Origin: Pseudomonadota bacterium
GTDB lineage: Bacteria > Bdellovibrionota > Bacteriovoracia > Bacteriovoracales > Bacteriovoracaceae
Length of the DNA: 7,523 nucleotides
Assembly (NCBI GenBank): GCA_021299675.1
Contig: JAJTIF010000165.1
Coordinates: forward strand, 1 to 7,523
Direction: 5' to 3'
Both the position numbers and the translations under genes were made by a program. Positions 1-6,688 of this stretch are shown here, piece by piece; the first letter of the stretch is position 1; each line of letters begins with the position of its first letter. The notes beneath the pieces are model-generated. The model was not told the origin of the DNA, searched no databases, and saw only the letters and a list, made by a program, of their open reading frames with translations.

Positions 1-401
1 AAAATAAGTTTCTGTGCCTGCACGGAGCCCGAGGAGTAGATGCAGAGTTGATACCCAAGTCTAGCCCATTTCTGCCAAGCGGGTAGAACGTCTGGGTAAA
101 GGTGGCCCTTGAAATCTCCAGCGGCATAACCTTGCTGCCAGATCTCTCCTTGAATCTCTTTGAGCGCACCGTGCTTGCGGTCCGTTTTAATCCAGCTCAC
201 AAGGGCCTCAGTGCACATCTCGTGAGTCGCTGTGATGTTTTGTTCTTCCTTGAGAGTTTTTCGCACAATCTCCAGGGCCTGATGCTGAGGGTGGCGGCGG
301 ACAAAGTCCTGCATCCGTTCTAGTGAATAGGGGAAGAGGACTTTGTGGACAAAGTTGATATCCGTTGTCGTGCCTTCGATGTCAAAGAGCAGGGTTTTCA
401 T
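1..401 (-). CDS. mtnC: Enolase-phosphatase E1 (acireductone synthase), 3' part missing
   Basis: This enzyme of the HAD superfamily enolises 2,3-diketo-5-methylthiopentyl-1-phosphate and then dephosphorylates it to the acireductone, a cytosolic step of methionine salvage. The 133 complete codons begin at an ATG at 401-399. HAD motif I is visible as FDIEGTTTD at residues 6-14; the DxE form, with Asp7 as nucleophile and Glu9 in place of the usual second Asp, is typical of E1. Motif II is IYSSGSV at 121-127. The family is usually about 230-260 residues, so roughly 100 residues, including the later catalytic acids, lie beyond the left edge. The start overlaps the mtnD stop as ATGA, and the bases just upstream do not form a good ribosome binding site, so translation probably depends on coupling to mtnD. 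The identification is firm because of both motifs and the neighbours. Confidence 0.95.
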   Translation of the reverse strand, partial: MKTLLFDIEGTTTDINFVHKVLFPYSLERMQDFVRRHPQHQALEIVRKTLKEEQNITATHEMCTEALVSWIKTDRKHGALKEIQGEIWQQGYAAGDFKGHLYPDVLPAWQKWARLGYQLCIYSSGSVQAQKLI

Positions 402-913
402 GGGAGGTATTTTTTCTCCACACCTGAGTCGGTGTAACGGGCAACCCAGCCTTCTTTGGTTTGAAACACGCGGATGGCTTTCACGCGGTACTTCGGAGCC
501 AGGTCAAACCAGTGCTTGTAACCTTTGGGGACTGAAATGAAGTCTCCCTTTACACAGTGAAGAGAAAACACCTGGTCGAGATGAAAGAAAAATTCACCTT
601 CACCATCCACAAAAAAGCGTACTTCGTCTTCGTCGTGGGTGTGCTCTTTGAGAAATTTCTGTCGCAGCTCTTCGATGTTAGGCGTGTCTTTATGCACATT
701 GATCACATCGGCGTTGGTATAGCCGTGGCGGGCCATGTAGAGGCTCAACGCATGCTGGTACGCCTCAAGGATAGTTTCCTGATCGTCGTGGTCATTAAGC
801 GGCTTGGCCGCTTCCCACCGCTCGAAAATAATTCCTCTCTCGTTCATAAATTTTTTGATGAGTTGAACATCACCGATGACTTCTTTGCGGTCGAGAAGCT
901 TGAGAGTGGCCAT
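398..913 (-). CDS. mtnD: Acireductone dioxygenase
   Basis: A cupin-fold metalloenzyme that oxidises the acireductone made by MtnC. In this family the Fe(II) form gives the methionine precursor 2-keto-4-methylthiobutyrate plus formate, and the Ni(II) form runs an off-pathway reaction that releases CO. The 171-residue protein is close to the usual bacterial size of about 180. The metal ligands are visible: His91, His93 and Glu97 in the HTHDEDE stretch, and His134 in GYKHWFD. The surrounding EVRFFVDGEGEF segment is the conserved cupin strand. The start lies 2 bases beyond the mtnB stop, and a CTGGAG ribosome binding site sits inside the mtnB 3' end. The stop overlaps the mtnC start by 4 bases. 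The metal in use cannot be told from sequence; the pathway context argues for Fe. Confidence 0.96.
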   Translation of the reverse strand: MATLKLLDRKEVIGDVQLIKKFMNERGIIFERWEAAKPLNDHDDQETILEAYQHALSLYMARHGYTNADVINVHKDTPNIEELRQKFLKEHTHDEDEVRFFVDGEGEFFFHLDQVFSLHCVKGDFISVPKGYKHWFDLAPKYRVKAIRVFQTKEGWVARYTDSGVEKKYLP

Positions 914-915
914 GC

Positions 916-1542
916 TTATTTCTCCAGTTTTTTGAGTTCAAATAAGAATTCAAAGGTTTCGATGTGGCGTTTCGCTTCGAACACGTTTCTGCCCCAGGTG
1001 TAAAGGCCATGGCCTGCGATCAAAAAGCCCATGGGGCCATAAGCCCAGTGGTACTCCATCTCGTTCATCAGCGTTTCCATGTCTTGGTGATTGTAGACGA
1101 TAGGAAGTGTCACAGTGGTGAGGTGAGTGTCGATGCCAGCGAGACCTTTGAGGAGCTCCCAGCCGTTGAAATGGATCGCCTTCTCAATGGCAAATTTCTG
1201 ACTCAACCAAGTGCCGAGTACGGAGTGCGTATGGAGCACACAGTTGATCTCGGGAAAGCGCGCATAGATGGAAGTGTGGATCATCGTTTCAGCTGAGGAC
1301 TTCACCCCCGGCTTTTGAAACTCCGGATAGATCTCGCCTTTAGAATTAATGTGAATGAGATCATCCAGCTTAAACTGTGACTTATCGACACCGGATCGTG
1401 AAATCAGGAAGCGGTCATTTTGCAAGCGTAGTGAGTAGTTGGTGGAGGTCGCCGGAGACCAGCCTTTGAGAGAAAAAAACTTGATGGCTTCAAGTATTTC
1501 CTGGGCTTCTTTTTGTTGATCGAAACTAAGTCCTTCAAGCAT
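916..1542 (-). CDS. mtnB: Methylthioribulose-1-phosphate dehydratase
   Basis: A class II aldolase/adducin-family zinc enzyme that dehydrates 5-methylthioribulose-1-phosphate to 2,3-diketo-5-methylthiopentyl-1-phosphate, the substrate of MtnC. It has 208 residues, normal for bacterial MtnB. Family signatures are GWSPATSTNYSLR near 27-39, the probable catalytic glutamate Glu85 in SSAET, the zinc-binding pair His104 and His106 in VLHTHS, and His178 in AGHGLYTWG. The family would otherwise include fuculose- and ribulose-phosphate aldolases, but the adjacent mtnD and mtnC settle the assignment. The ATG at 1542-1540 follows AGAGGAG at a good distance, which supports this start. It is the first gene of the leftward salvage operon and is divergent from dnaE. 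mtnA and the methylthioribose kinase or MTA phosphorylase genes that would feed it are not in the window. Confidence 0.95.
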   Translation of the reverse strand: MLEGLSFDQQKEAQEILEAIKFFSLKGWSPATSTNYSLRLQNDRFLISRSGVDKSQFKLDDLIHINSKGEIYPEFQKPGVKSSAETMIHTSIYARFPEINCVLHTHSVLGTWLSQKFAIEKAIHFNGWELLKGLAGIDTHLTTVTLPIVYNHQDMETLMNEMEYHWAYGPMGFLIAGHGLYTWGRNVFEAKRHIETFEFLFELKKLEK

Positions 1543-1581
1543 CTTTTTCTCCTCTGGGATGTGAGGTTTTAACTCAAAGAA

Positions 1582-1609
1582 ATTCCATCGTTAAGAGAGA
1601 TTTTGCCAA
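1582..1609 (-). promoter_or_regulatory. Possible promoter of the mtnB-mtnD-mtnC operon
   Basis: On the minus strand TTGGCA (1609-1604) matches the sigma-70 -35 consensus at five of six positions. After a 16-base spacer it is followed by TGGAAT (1587-1582), which matches TATAAT at four of six but lacks the important A at position two. Transcription would start about 30 bases before the mtnB ATG. It was picked by eye and is weak. I see no SAM riboswitch or other long structured leader here, and the short leader leaves little room for one. Confidence 0.25.
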
Positions 1610-1644
1610 TAAGGAATATTTATTTGAGATGTTAGTTTAAAATA

Positions 1645-1668
1645 GCCATTTGCGCATGGCGCGTTTTT
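1645..1668 (+). other. GC-rich hairpin followed by a T-run between mtnB and dnaE
   Basis: Two mutually exclusive stems can form. One pairs GCCAT (1645-1649) with ATGGC (1656-1660) around a 6-base loop. The other pairs GCGC (1652-1655) with GCGC (1659-1662) around ATG and is followed within a base by TTTTT (1664-1668). On the plus strand the second form looks like a very small intrinsic terminator. No plus-strand gene lies upstream for it to serve. It could block stray antisense transcription, act as an operator, or be chance. Confidence 0.3.
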
Positions 1669-1696
1669 GTCATTGCCCCTATGTTTGGGGTAGGCT
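1667..1696 (+). promoter_or_regulatory. Weak candidate promoter for dnaE
   Basis: TTGTCA (1667-1672) is a five-of-six match to the -35 box. Eighteen bases later TAGGCT (1691-1696) is only a three-of-six match to the -10 box. The -35 overlaps the T-run after the hairpin. Nothing better is seen in the 190 bases before dnaE, so the true promoter may use another sigma factor or a poor consensus. Confidence 0.15.
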
Positions 1697-1721
1697 GGAG
1701 CATAGTTTCTATTCTGAAAAC

Positions 1722-1735
1722 AGGGCATGTACATG
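1722..1735 (+). promoter_or_regulatory. Ribosome binding site that decides the dnaE start
   Basis: Two in-frame ATG codons stand six bases apart, at 1727 and 1733. The only Shine-Dalgarno-like run, AGGG at 1722-1725, is 1 base from the first ATG, too close to work, but 7 bases from the second. The second ATG is therefore the better start, giving a product beginning MKNPLIG. Confidence 0.5.
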
Positions 1736-4700
1736 AAAAATCCTTTGATTGGATCTAACTTTCAGCAATCTCAACCTGAGAGTTTCGTTCATCTTCATCT
1801 GCACACGCAGTATTCCTTATTGGATGGTGCTCTTCGACTCGATGACCTCTTCAAAAAAGCCAAGGAGCAGGGGATCCCTGCCATCGCTTCTACTGACCAC
1901 GGAAACATGTTTGGCGCCATCGATTTTTATACTCGCGCCATCAAAGCTGGCATTAAACCGATCCTCGGTTCAGAAATCTATTTCACACCAGGCTCACGCT
2001 TTGACCGCAGGCCTCCAAAAAATTCCAAGACTCTCGACTCGCAAGACGAGACAGAGGGTAAGCACCAGATTCACCACCTCATCCTTTTGTGTAAAAACCT
2101 CAAGGGCTATCAAAACCTCTGTAAGCTTTTGACCAAAGCCTACCAGGAAGGCTTTTACTACAAGCCACGCGCCGATGTGGATCTCCTAAGAGAGTATTCG
2201 GAAGGGTTGATCGCGACCTCTGCCTGCCTCAAGGGAGAGGTGGGATTTAATCTTTTCACCGGTCAGGACGAGAAGGCCTATCAAGCGGCATTGAAGTTCC
2301 AAGAAATCTACGGCAAGGATTTTTACCTCGAGATCCAGGAGAACGGAATCCCCGAGCAGGTTGAAGTGAATCGTAAGGTGGTCGAGTTTGCCCAGAAGCA
2401 CAACATCCCCTTAGTGGCGACCAATGACTGCCACTACCTCGAGCGTGACGATGCGTCTGCGCAAGAAGTTCTGATGTGTATCCAAACCGGAAAAACTTTT
2501 GAGGATGAAAAGCGCATGCGGCTCACGACCTCGGAGTTCTACTTCAAGTCTCCTGAAGAAATGCGTAAGGCTTTCCACTATATTCCTGAAGCCTGTGACA
2601 ATACTCTGAAGATCGCAGATGAGTGTAACCTCGAGATCCGCTGGGAAGACGAGAAAGGAAAGCAGATCTATCATCTGCCCACTTTCCAGATCGACACCGG
2701 CGAGAGTGAAGAAGATTTCTTCGCTCGGGAAGCTCTCGAGGGCTTGAACAACCGCTTTGCCGGTCCGCACTTTAAGCATCTGATCGTCAAAGATAACTGG
2801 GAAAGCGAACTCAAGCCCGTTTACATGGCCCGTTTGACAGAAGAGGTGGGCCTGATCAAGCAGATGGGATTCACCGGCTACTTCTTGATCGTTTCGGACT
2901 TCATCCGCTGGGCGAAAGCCAAGGACATCCCCGTGGGCCCTGGCCGCGGCTCGGGTGCCGGCTCATTGGTCGCTTATGCTCTCGACATCACCAATATTGA
3001 TCCGATTCCTTATAACCTTCTCTTCGAGCGTTTCATTAACCCGGAACGTATCTCCATGCCCGACTTCGACGTCGATTTCTGTCAAGACCGTCGCCAAGAG
3101 GTGATCGAGTACGTGACAAAAAAATATGGTGAAGAACGGGTTGGACAAATCATCACCTTCGGAAAACTCCAAGCGAAAGCCGTCATCCGCGACGTCTCTC
3201 GGGTCTTTGCGCTGCCTTACTCAGAGGCTGATGCGCTGGCGAAATTGATTCCGGATGAGCTGGGGATCGAGCTGCAAGAGGCGATCGATAAAGAACCTAA
3301 GCTCAAGGAACTTGAAGATAACGATCCTAAGATTCGTCGGATCTTACACATTTCGAAAAAACTCGAGGGTCTCTACCGTCACGCTTCTATTCATGCGGCG
3401 GGAGTGATCATCACCAATGAACCTCTTGTCTCCTACTGTCCGCTCTACAAGGGCCGCGAGGGGGAGCAGGTTGTTCAATTTGATAAAGATTTTTCTGAAA
3501 AAATTGGTCTAGTGAAGTTTGATTTCTTGGGACTGAAAACTTTGACTGTGATCGATAATGCCGTGAAGTTTATCCGTCGCGACCATGACCCAAAATTCAA
3601 TATCGAAGACATCGACATGACCGATCAAGCGGTCTTCCGCCTCATCGGTGAGGGCGATACGACTGGTGTGTTCCAGCTTGAATCCTCTGGGATGAAAGAT
3701 CTGTGTAAACGCATTAAGCCCGACTCGATCGATGACATCACCGCCATCAACGCTCTTTATCGCCCGGGTCCTATGGAATCAGGGATGCATGATGAGTTTG
3801 TAGAGATTAAGCACGGACGCAAACCGGAGACCTACACCTTCGAGGAGCTGCGGCCTGTTCTCAAAGACACCTACGGCATCATCGTTTACCAAGAGCAGGT
3901 GATGAACATTGCTCGTACCGTAGCAGGATTCAGCCTTGGCCAAGCGGATATGCTTCGCCGAGCGATGGGGAAGAAGAAACCTGAAGAGATGGAGAAGTAC
4001 AAAAAGATTTTCATGGAAGGAGCCATTCAGCGGGGCTTTGATGAAGAAAAGAGTGCCTACCTCTTTGGTCTGATGGAGAAGTTCGCCGCCTACGGCTTCA
4101 ACAAGTCTCACGCCGTGGCTTACGCCGTTATTGCTTACCAGACGGCATTCCTGAAGCACTACTACCCAGCAGCCTTCTTCGCGGCACTTCTGGGAACTGA
4201 AATCTCGAATAAAGATAAAGTCACCATGTACGCGCAAGACGCTCGCGAGCACGACATCGAGATCCTCCCGCCAGATGTGAACGAGTCCCTGTGGCTCTTC
4301 AACGTGATTGGCAGCACCATCCGTTTCGGTATGGGGGCGATCAAAAACGTCGGTGAAGGAGCTGTCCAAGCGATCATCAAAGAGCGCCTCGATAATGGCC
4401 CCATCAAAGGGCTGATTGATTTCTGTGAGCGCGTAGATATGAAGGCCGTCAATTCGCGAGTGATGGAGTCTTTGATTAAAGTCGGTGCTTTCGATAATTG
4501 CGACTCCTACAACCGCAAGACCTTGCTCGAGAATCTCGAAACCATCACGGCCCATGGGACGACCAAACAGGAAGAGCGGAGCATGGGTCAGACGAACCTC
4601 TTCGATATGGGGGGAGCAGCCACAAGCGCTGAGACCGCGCAGTCCCTGCAGATCCATGAGTCCGCCGAGTTCTCGGAGAAAGAAAAACTCTCGCTCGAAG

Positions 4701-5386
4701 CTGAACTCTTAGGGATTTACATTTCTGGTCATCCTCTCGACCGCTACAAAGATCTGCTCACGAAACTCACCAGCATGACAATCCACGACGTGCATTCTCT
4801 GCCCGTGGTGCCTAAGCCTGAGGGCTTTAATCCCCGCGGCCAGCAGGAAGATCCGAGCCGCAGACCCATGGTCTTGGGTGGCATGATTAACACCGTAAAG
4901 AACATCATCACCAAGAAAGGTGACAAGATGGCCTTCATGAACCTCGAGGATCTTTCGGGCAAGATTGAATGCCTGCTCTTTCCCCGCGTGTACGCAGAAG
5001 TCTTCGAGATGCTCACCGTGGATGAGCCGGTCCTAATCACGGGGCACGTGAATCTTTCAGAGGATCCGAAGAAGTTTTTGGTCGAAAAGATCAGTCTGCT
5101 CAAAGATGCCTCTGACGATCGCGTCACGGCAGTGCGCGTGAGTTTACCTAAGGAGCGCTTGAATCCGCACTCTCTTTCTCGAGTCCGCCAAATTCTTTTA
5201 AGCTACCGCGGCTCGGTACCGATTCATTTTATTTTTGAACTGAATGATGGGAAGGCTCGACTGCCGCTAGATGAAAATTTCTTAGTGGCTCCTTCTCCCC
5301 AGATGGCAGCTAAAATCAATGAACTCCTGCAGCACAATTCCGTGAGCTTTATTGTCGATGGAAAAGTGGAAGAGGTTCGTTCATGA
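1733..5386 (+). CDS. dnaE: DNA polymerase III alpha subunit (DnaE1 type)
   Basis: The catalytic subunit of the replicative polymerase. Residues are numbered from the ATG at 1733 (1217 residues; the ATG at 1727 would add two); E. coli DnaE has 1160. An amino-terminal PHP domain covers about 17-280 and keeps what look like all nine metal ligands: His22, His24, Asp31, His56, Glu81, His115, Cys165, Asp232 and His234. The palm follows, with the glycine-rich GPGRGSGAGS at 402-411, Asp446 and Asp448 in PDFDVDF, and the third catalytic aspartate Asp597 in KFDFLGL. Other C-family motifs are YRPGPM at 676-681 and FNKSHAVAY at 789-797. A helix-hairpin-helix region spans about 866-920, QTNLF at 953-957 matches the beta-clamp binding consensus, and an OB-fold lies at about 1046-1120. 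The carboxy end resembles the E. coli tau-binding region. No PolC-type exonuclease insertion or intein is seen. Its stop overlaps the next gene by ATGA. Confidence 0.98.
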   Translation: MKNPLIGSNFQQSQPESFVHLHLHTQYSLLDGALRLDDLFKKAKEQGIPAIASTDHGNMFGAIDFYTRAIKAGIKPILGSEIYFTPGSRFDRRPPKNSKTLDSQDETEGKHQIHHLILLCKNLKGYQNLCKLLTKAYQEGFYYKPRADVDLLREYSEGLIATSACLKGEVGFNLFTGQDEKAYQAALKFQEIYGKDFYLEIQENGIPEQVEVNRKVVEFAQKHNIPLVATNDCHYLERDDASAQEVLMCIQTGKTFEDEKRMRLTTSEFYFKSPEEMRKAFHYIPEACDNTLKIADECNLEIRWEDEKGKQIYHLPTFQIDTGESEEDFFAREALEGLNNRFAGPHFKHLIVKDNWESELKPVYMARLTEEVGLIKQMGFTGYFLIVSDFIRWAKAKDIPVGPGRGSGAGSLVAYALDITNIDPIPYNLLFERFINPERISMPDFDVDFCQDRRQEVIEYVTKKYGEERVGQIITFGKLQAKAVIRDVSRVFALPYSEADALAKLIPDELGIELQEAIDKEPKLKELEDNDPKIRRILHISKKLEGLYRHASIHAAGVIITNEPLVSYCPLYKGREGEQVVQFDKDFSEKIGLVKFDFLGLKTLTVIDNAVKFIRRDHDPKFNIEDIDMTDQAVFRLIGEGDTTGVFQLESSGMKDLCKRIKPDSIDDITAINALYRPGPMESGMHDEFVEIKHGRKPETYTFEELRPVLKDTYGIIVYQEQVMNIARTVAGFSLGQADMLRRAMGKKKPEEMEKYKKIFMEGAIQRGFDEEKSAYLFGLMEKFAAYGFNKSHAVAYAVIAYQTAFLKHYYPAAFFAALLGTEISNKDKVTMYAQDAREHDIEILPPDVNESLWLFNVIGSTIRFGMGAIKNVGEGAVQAIIKERLDNGPIKGLIDFCERVDMKAVNSRVMESLIKVGAFDNCDSYNRKTLLENLETITAHGTTKQEERSMGQTNLFDMGGAATSAETAQSLQIHESAEFSEKEKLSLEAELLGIYISGHPLDRYKDLLTKLTSMTIHDVHSLPVVPKPEGFNPRGQQEDPSRRPMVLGGMINTVKNIITKKGDKMAFMNLEDLSGKIECLLFPRVYAEVFEMLTVDEPVLITGHVNLSEDPKKFLVEKISLLKDASDDRVTAVRVSLPKERLNPHSLSRVRQILLSYRGSVPIHFIFELNDGKARLPLDENFLVAPSPQMAAKINELLQHNSVSFIVDGKVEEVRS
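5370..5382 (+). promoter_or_regulatory. Ribosome binding site inside the dnaE 3' end
   Basis: AAGAGG (5370-5375) lies 7 bases before the ATG at 5383. It fixes the start of the exported-protein gene at the overlap with the dnaE stop and shows that the gene has its own initiation signal as well as possible coupling. Confidence 0.7.
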
Positions 5387-6657
5387 GGCTTTTTCTTCTA
5401 GGGTTTTTCTTTTCTCTTAATCTGTGGGCGCAGTCGGTGACAGTTATTTATCAGGGCCAGCCCGAGCAAACCGAGCCAGAGCTTCGCAGTGTTGTGTATA
5501 AGATGGCGATTCAAAAGCTGATTAAAGAGCAAATGGCTGCGCAGAATTTAGATCTGGTTGCCTATGAAACAGCCTTCGAGAAGAAGTTTTCAACCTGGTT
5601 TGCAGGGATCGAAGCGAAACGGCGCGTGGAGTGGAAAGATAAGCCAGACCTAGAGGCACTTGTGGCCCAAGAGAAGCTTACGAGCCGGGAGAGTTTTGCG
5701 GGCCTAGAAAAATTGCTTAAACGCACGACCATAAAAAAATTTGCTGCCCATCCAGTGGAACTTAACAAGTGGGAGATGGTGTTAGAGGCAGAGGTTGACT
5801 CACGTCTGTTGTCCTTGCATCACCAGAGAATGCTGGAAGATAACAAGTCTTTTCGAAAACTTTTTGTGCGCGTGCAGATGGACACCCAAAATTTCACTTG
5901 GACGGATCTACAACTGAAAGACGCCAGTGACTTCACCTCTGTCGTAGAAGCTGAGTGGCTCAAGTGGTTTGAAGCCAATGCTCCCGCCGACGTAGAGGAA
6001 GTCGTTCTCTGTGATGCCACCTGCCGCCTCTCGCTTGAGGCTTGGGAAGTGCAAGATGAGAAAAGCATGAAGAGTTTCGTCTCACCTGAACTCGTGGGGA
6101 GTTTGCTTTTGACCGTAAATCTCAACGTGGAAAAAGATCTGATCCGCTCAAACGCGAGCGATACGAAGATGAACCACTCCGGCGGTGTGATCCTGCATGA
6201 TCTTAATACCAAACGTGTACTCTTTTGGGCTGATCTGCCGAAAGAGACTCAGGTGATAAAGACTTCGGAGCAAAAGAGCTTCAACTCCCTTTTGGCTTCG
6301 TATGTTTACAAGTACCCTCTCTCGCAACTTTTAGATGCGAAAAACCAAGTGGCCCGCTCGGTCTCTCTCACGAATTCCATGACTGTTAAAGTGATGGGTG
6401 CCAGCCACCTTGGGCAGGTGATGCAGTTTCTCAATTGGATGAGAGTGAAGGGGGCTGGGATCCAGGCGCAAGGCAAGCTTGATTCTTTTAGTCAGAATGA
6501 GGCGAAGATTCTTTTTTTCTTCCGTGGGTCGGAAAATAAATTCAAGGCTTTAGTGTCAGGCTCTTCCGAGTTAGAATCAGAGTTAGGTCGCCCTCTTACT
6601 GTCACGGAGCTGGGCCCGGAGTTAATCATCACTCTGGGAGAAAAGCAGAAGCAATAA
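5383..6657 (+). CDS. Exported protein of unknown function, coupled to dnaE
   Basis: I do not recognise this 424-residue protein. It opens with a short signal peptide: one Arg, a hydrophobic core LFLLGFFFSLNLW, and a likely signal peptidase I cut after Ala16. There is no lipobox and no later membrane helix, so a periplasmic location is expected. Residues 30-125 look helical and charged. The only two cysteines, Cys210 and Cys214, lie four apart (CDATC) and could form a disulfide after export. The last 90 or so residues, from about 333, look like a compact alpha/beta domain (TVKVMGASHLGQVMQFLNWM, then strands) that faintly recalls the carboxy-terminal part of DUF2066-type periplasmic proteins. 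That resemblance is an impression only. It overlaps dnaE by 4 bases and sits 31 bases before a lipoprotein gene, so the two exported products may work together. Confidence 0.9.
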   Translation: MRLFLLGFFFSLNLWAQSVTVIYQGQPEQTEPELRSVVYKMAIQKLIKEQMAAQNLDLVAYETAFEKKFSTWFAGIEAKRRVEWKDKPDLEALVAQEKLTSRESFAGLEKLLKRTTIKKFAAHPVELNKWEMVLEAEVDSRLLSLHHQRMLEDNKSFRKLFVRVQMDTQNFTWTDLQLKDASDFTSVVEAEWLKWFEANAPADVEEVVLCDATCRLSLEAWEVQDEKSMKSFVSPELVGSLLLTVNLNVEKDLIRSNASDTKMNHSGGVILHDLNTKRVLFWADLPKETQVIKTSEQKSFNSLLASYVYKYPLSQLLDAKNQVARSVSLTNSMTVKVMGASHLGQVMQFLNWMRVKGAGIQAQGKLDSFSQNEAKILFFFRGSENKFKALVSGSSELESELGRPLTVTELGPELIITLGEKQKQ

Positions 6658-6688
6658 TTTTTATCGGGCGACGAGAGAGGATATCTCC

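Noticed and set aside
102..323. Plus-strand open frame of 73 codons opposite mtnC
   Set aside because: The minus frame carries both E1 motifs and is intact. The plus frame shows no family features.
557..1003. Plus-strand open frame of 148 codons opposite mtnD and the mtnB 3' end
   Set aside because: The opposite strand encodes clear MtnD with all metal ligands. The plus frame crosses the mtnB-mtnD junction and has no recognisable domain.
1543..1732. SAM riboswitch or similar leader upstream of the salvage genes
   Set aside because: Such elements are common before methionine genes, so I looked. No conserved SAM-I, SAM-II or SAH riboswitch core is recognisable by eye, and the space shared with the dnaE promoter is short. 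A covariance-model search would settle it.
3779..4657. Minus-strand open frame of 292 codons inside dnaE
   Set aside because: It lies wholly opposite the strongly conserved polymerase and helix-hairpin-helix regions of dnaE, has no convincing ribosome binding site and its translation resembles no protein. It is a shadow of the dnaE codon pattern.
1733..5386. Intein or frameshift in dnaE
   Set aside because: The frame is continuous, the family motifs appear in the usual order and spacing, and the modest extra length over E. coli DnaE fits the longer PHP loop and linkers of other DnaE1 proteins.
6658..6688. Terminator between the exported-protein gene and the lipoprotein gene
   Set aside because: There is a short T-run right after the stop codon but no GC-rich hairpin in front of it, so transcription is expected to continue.
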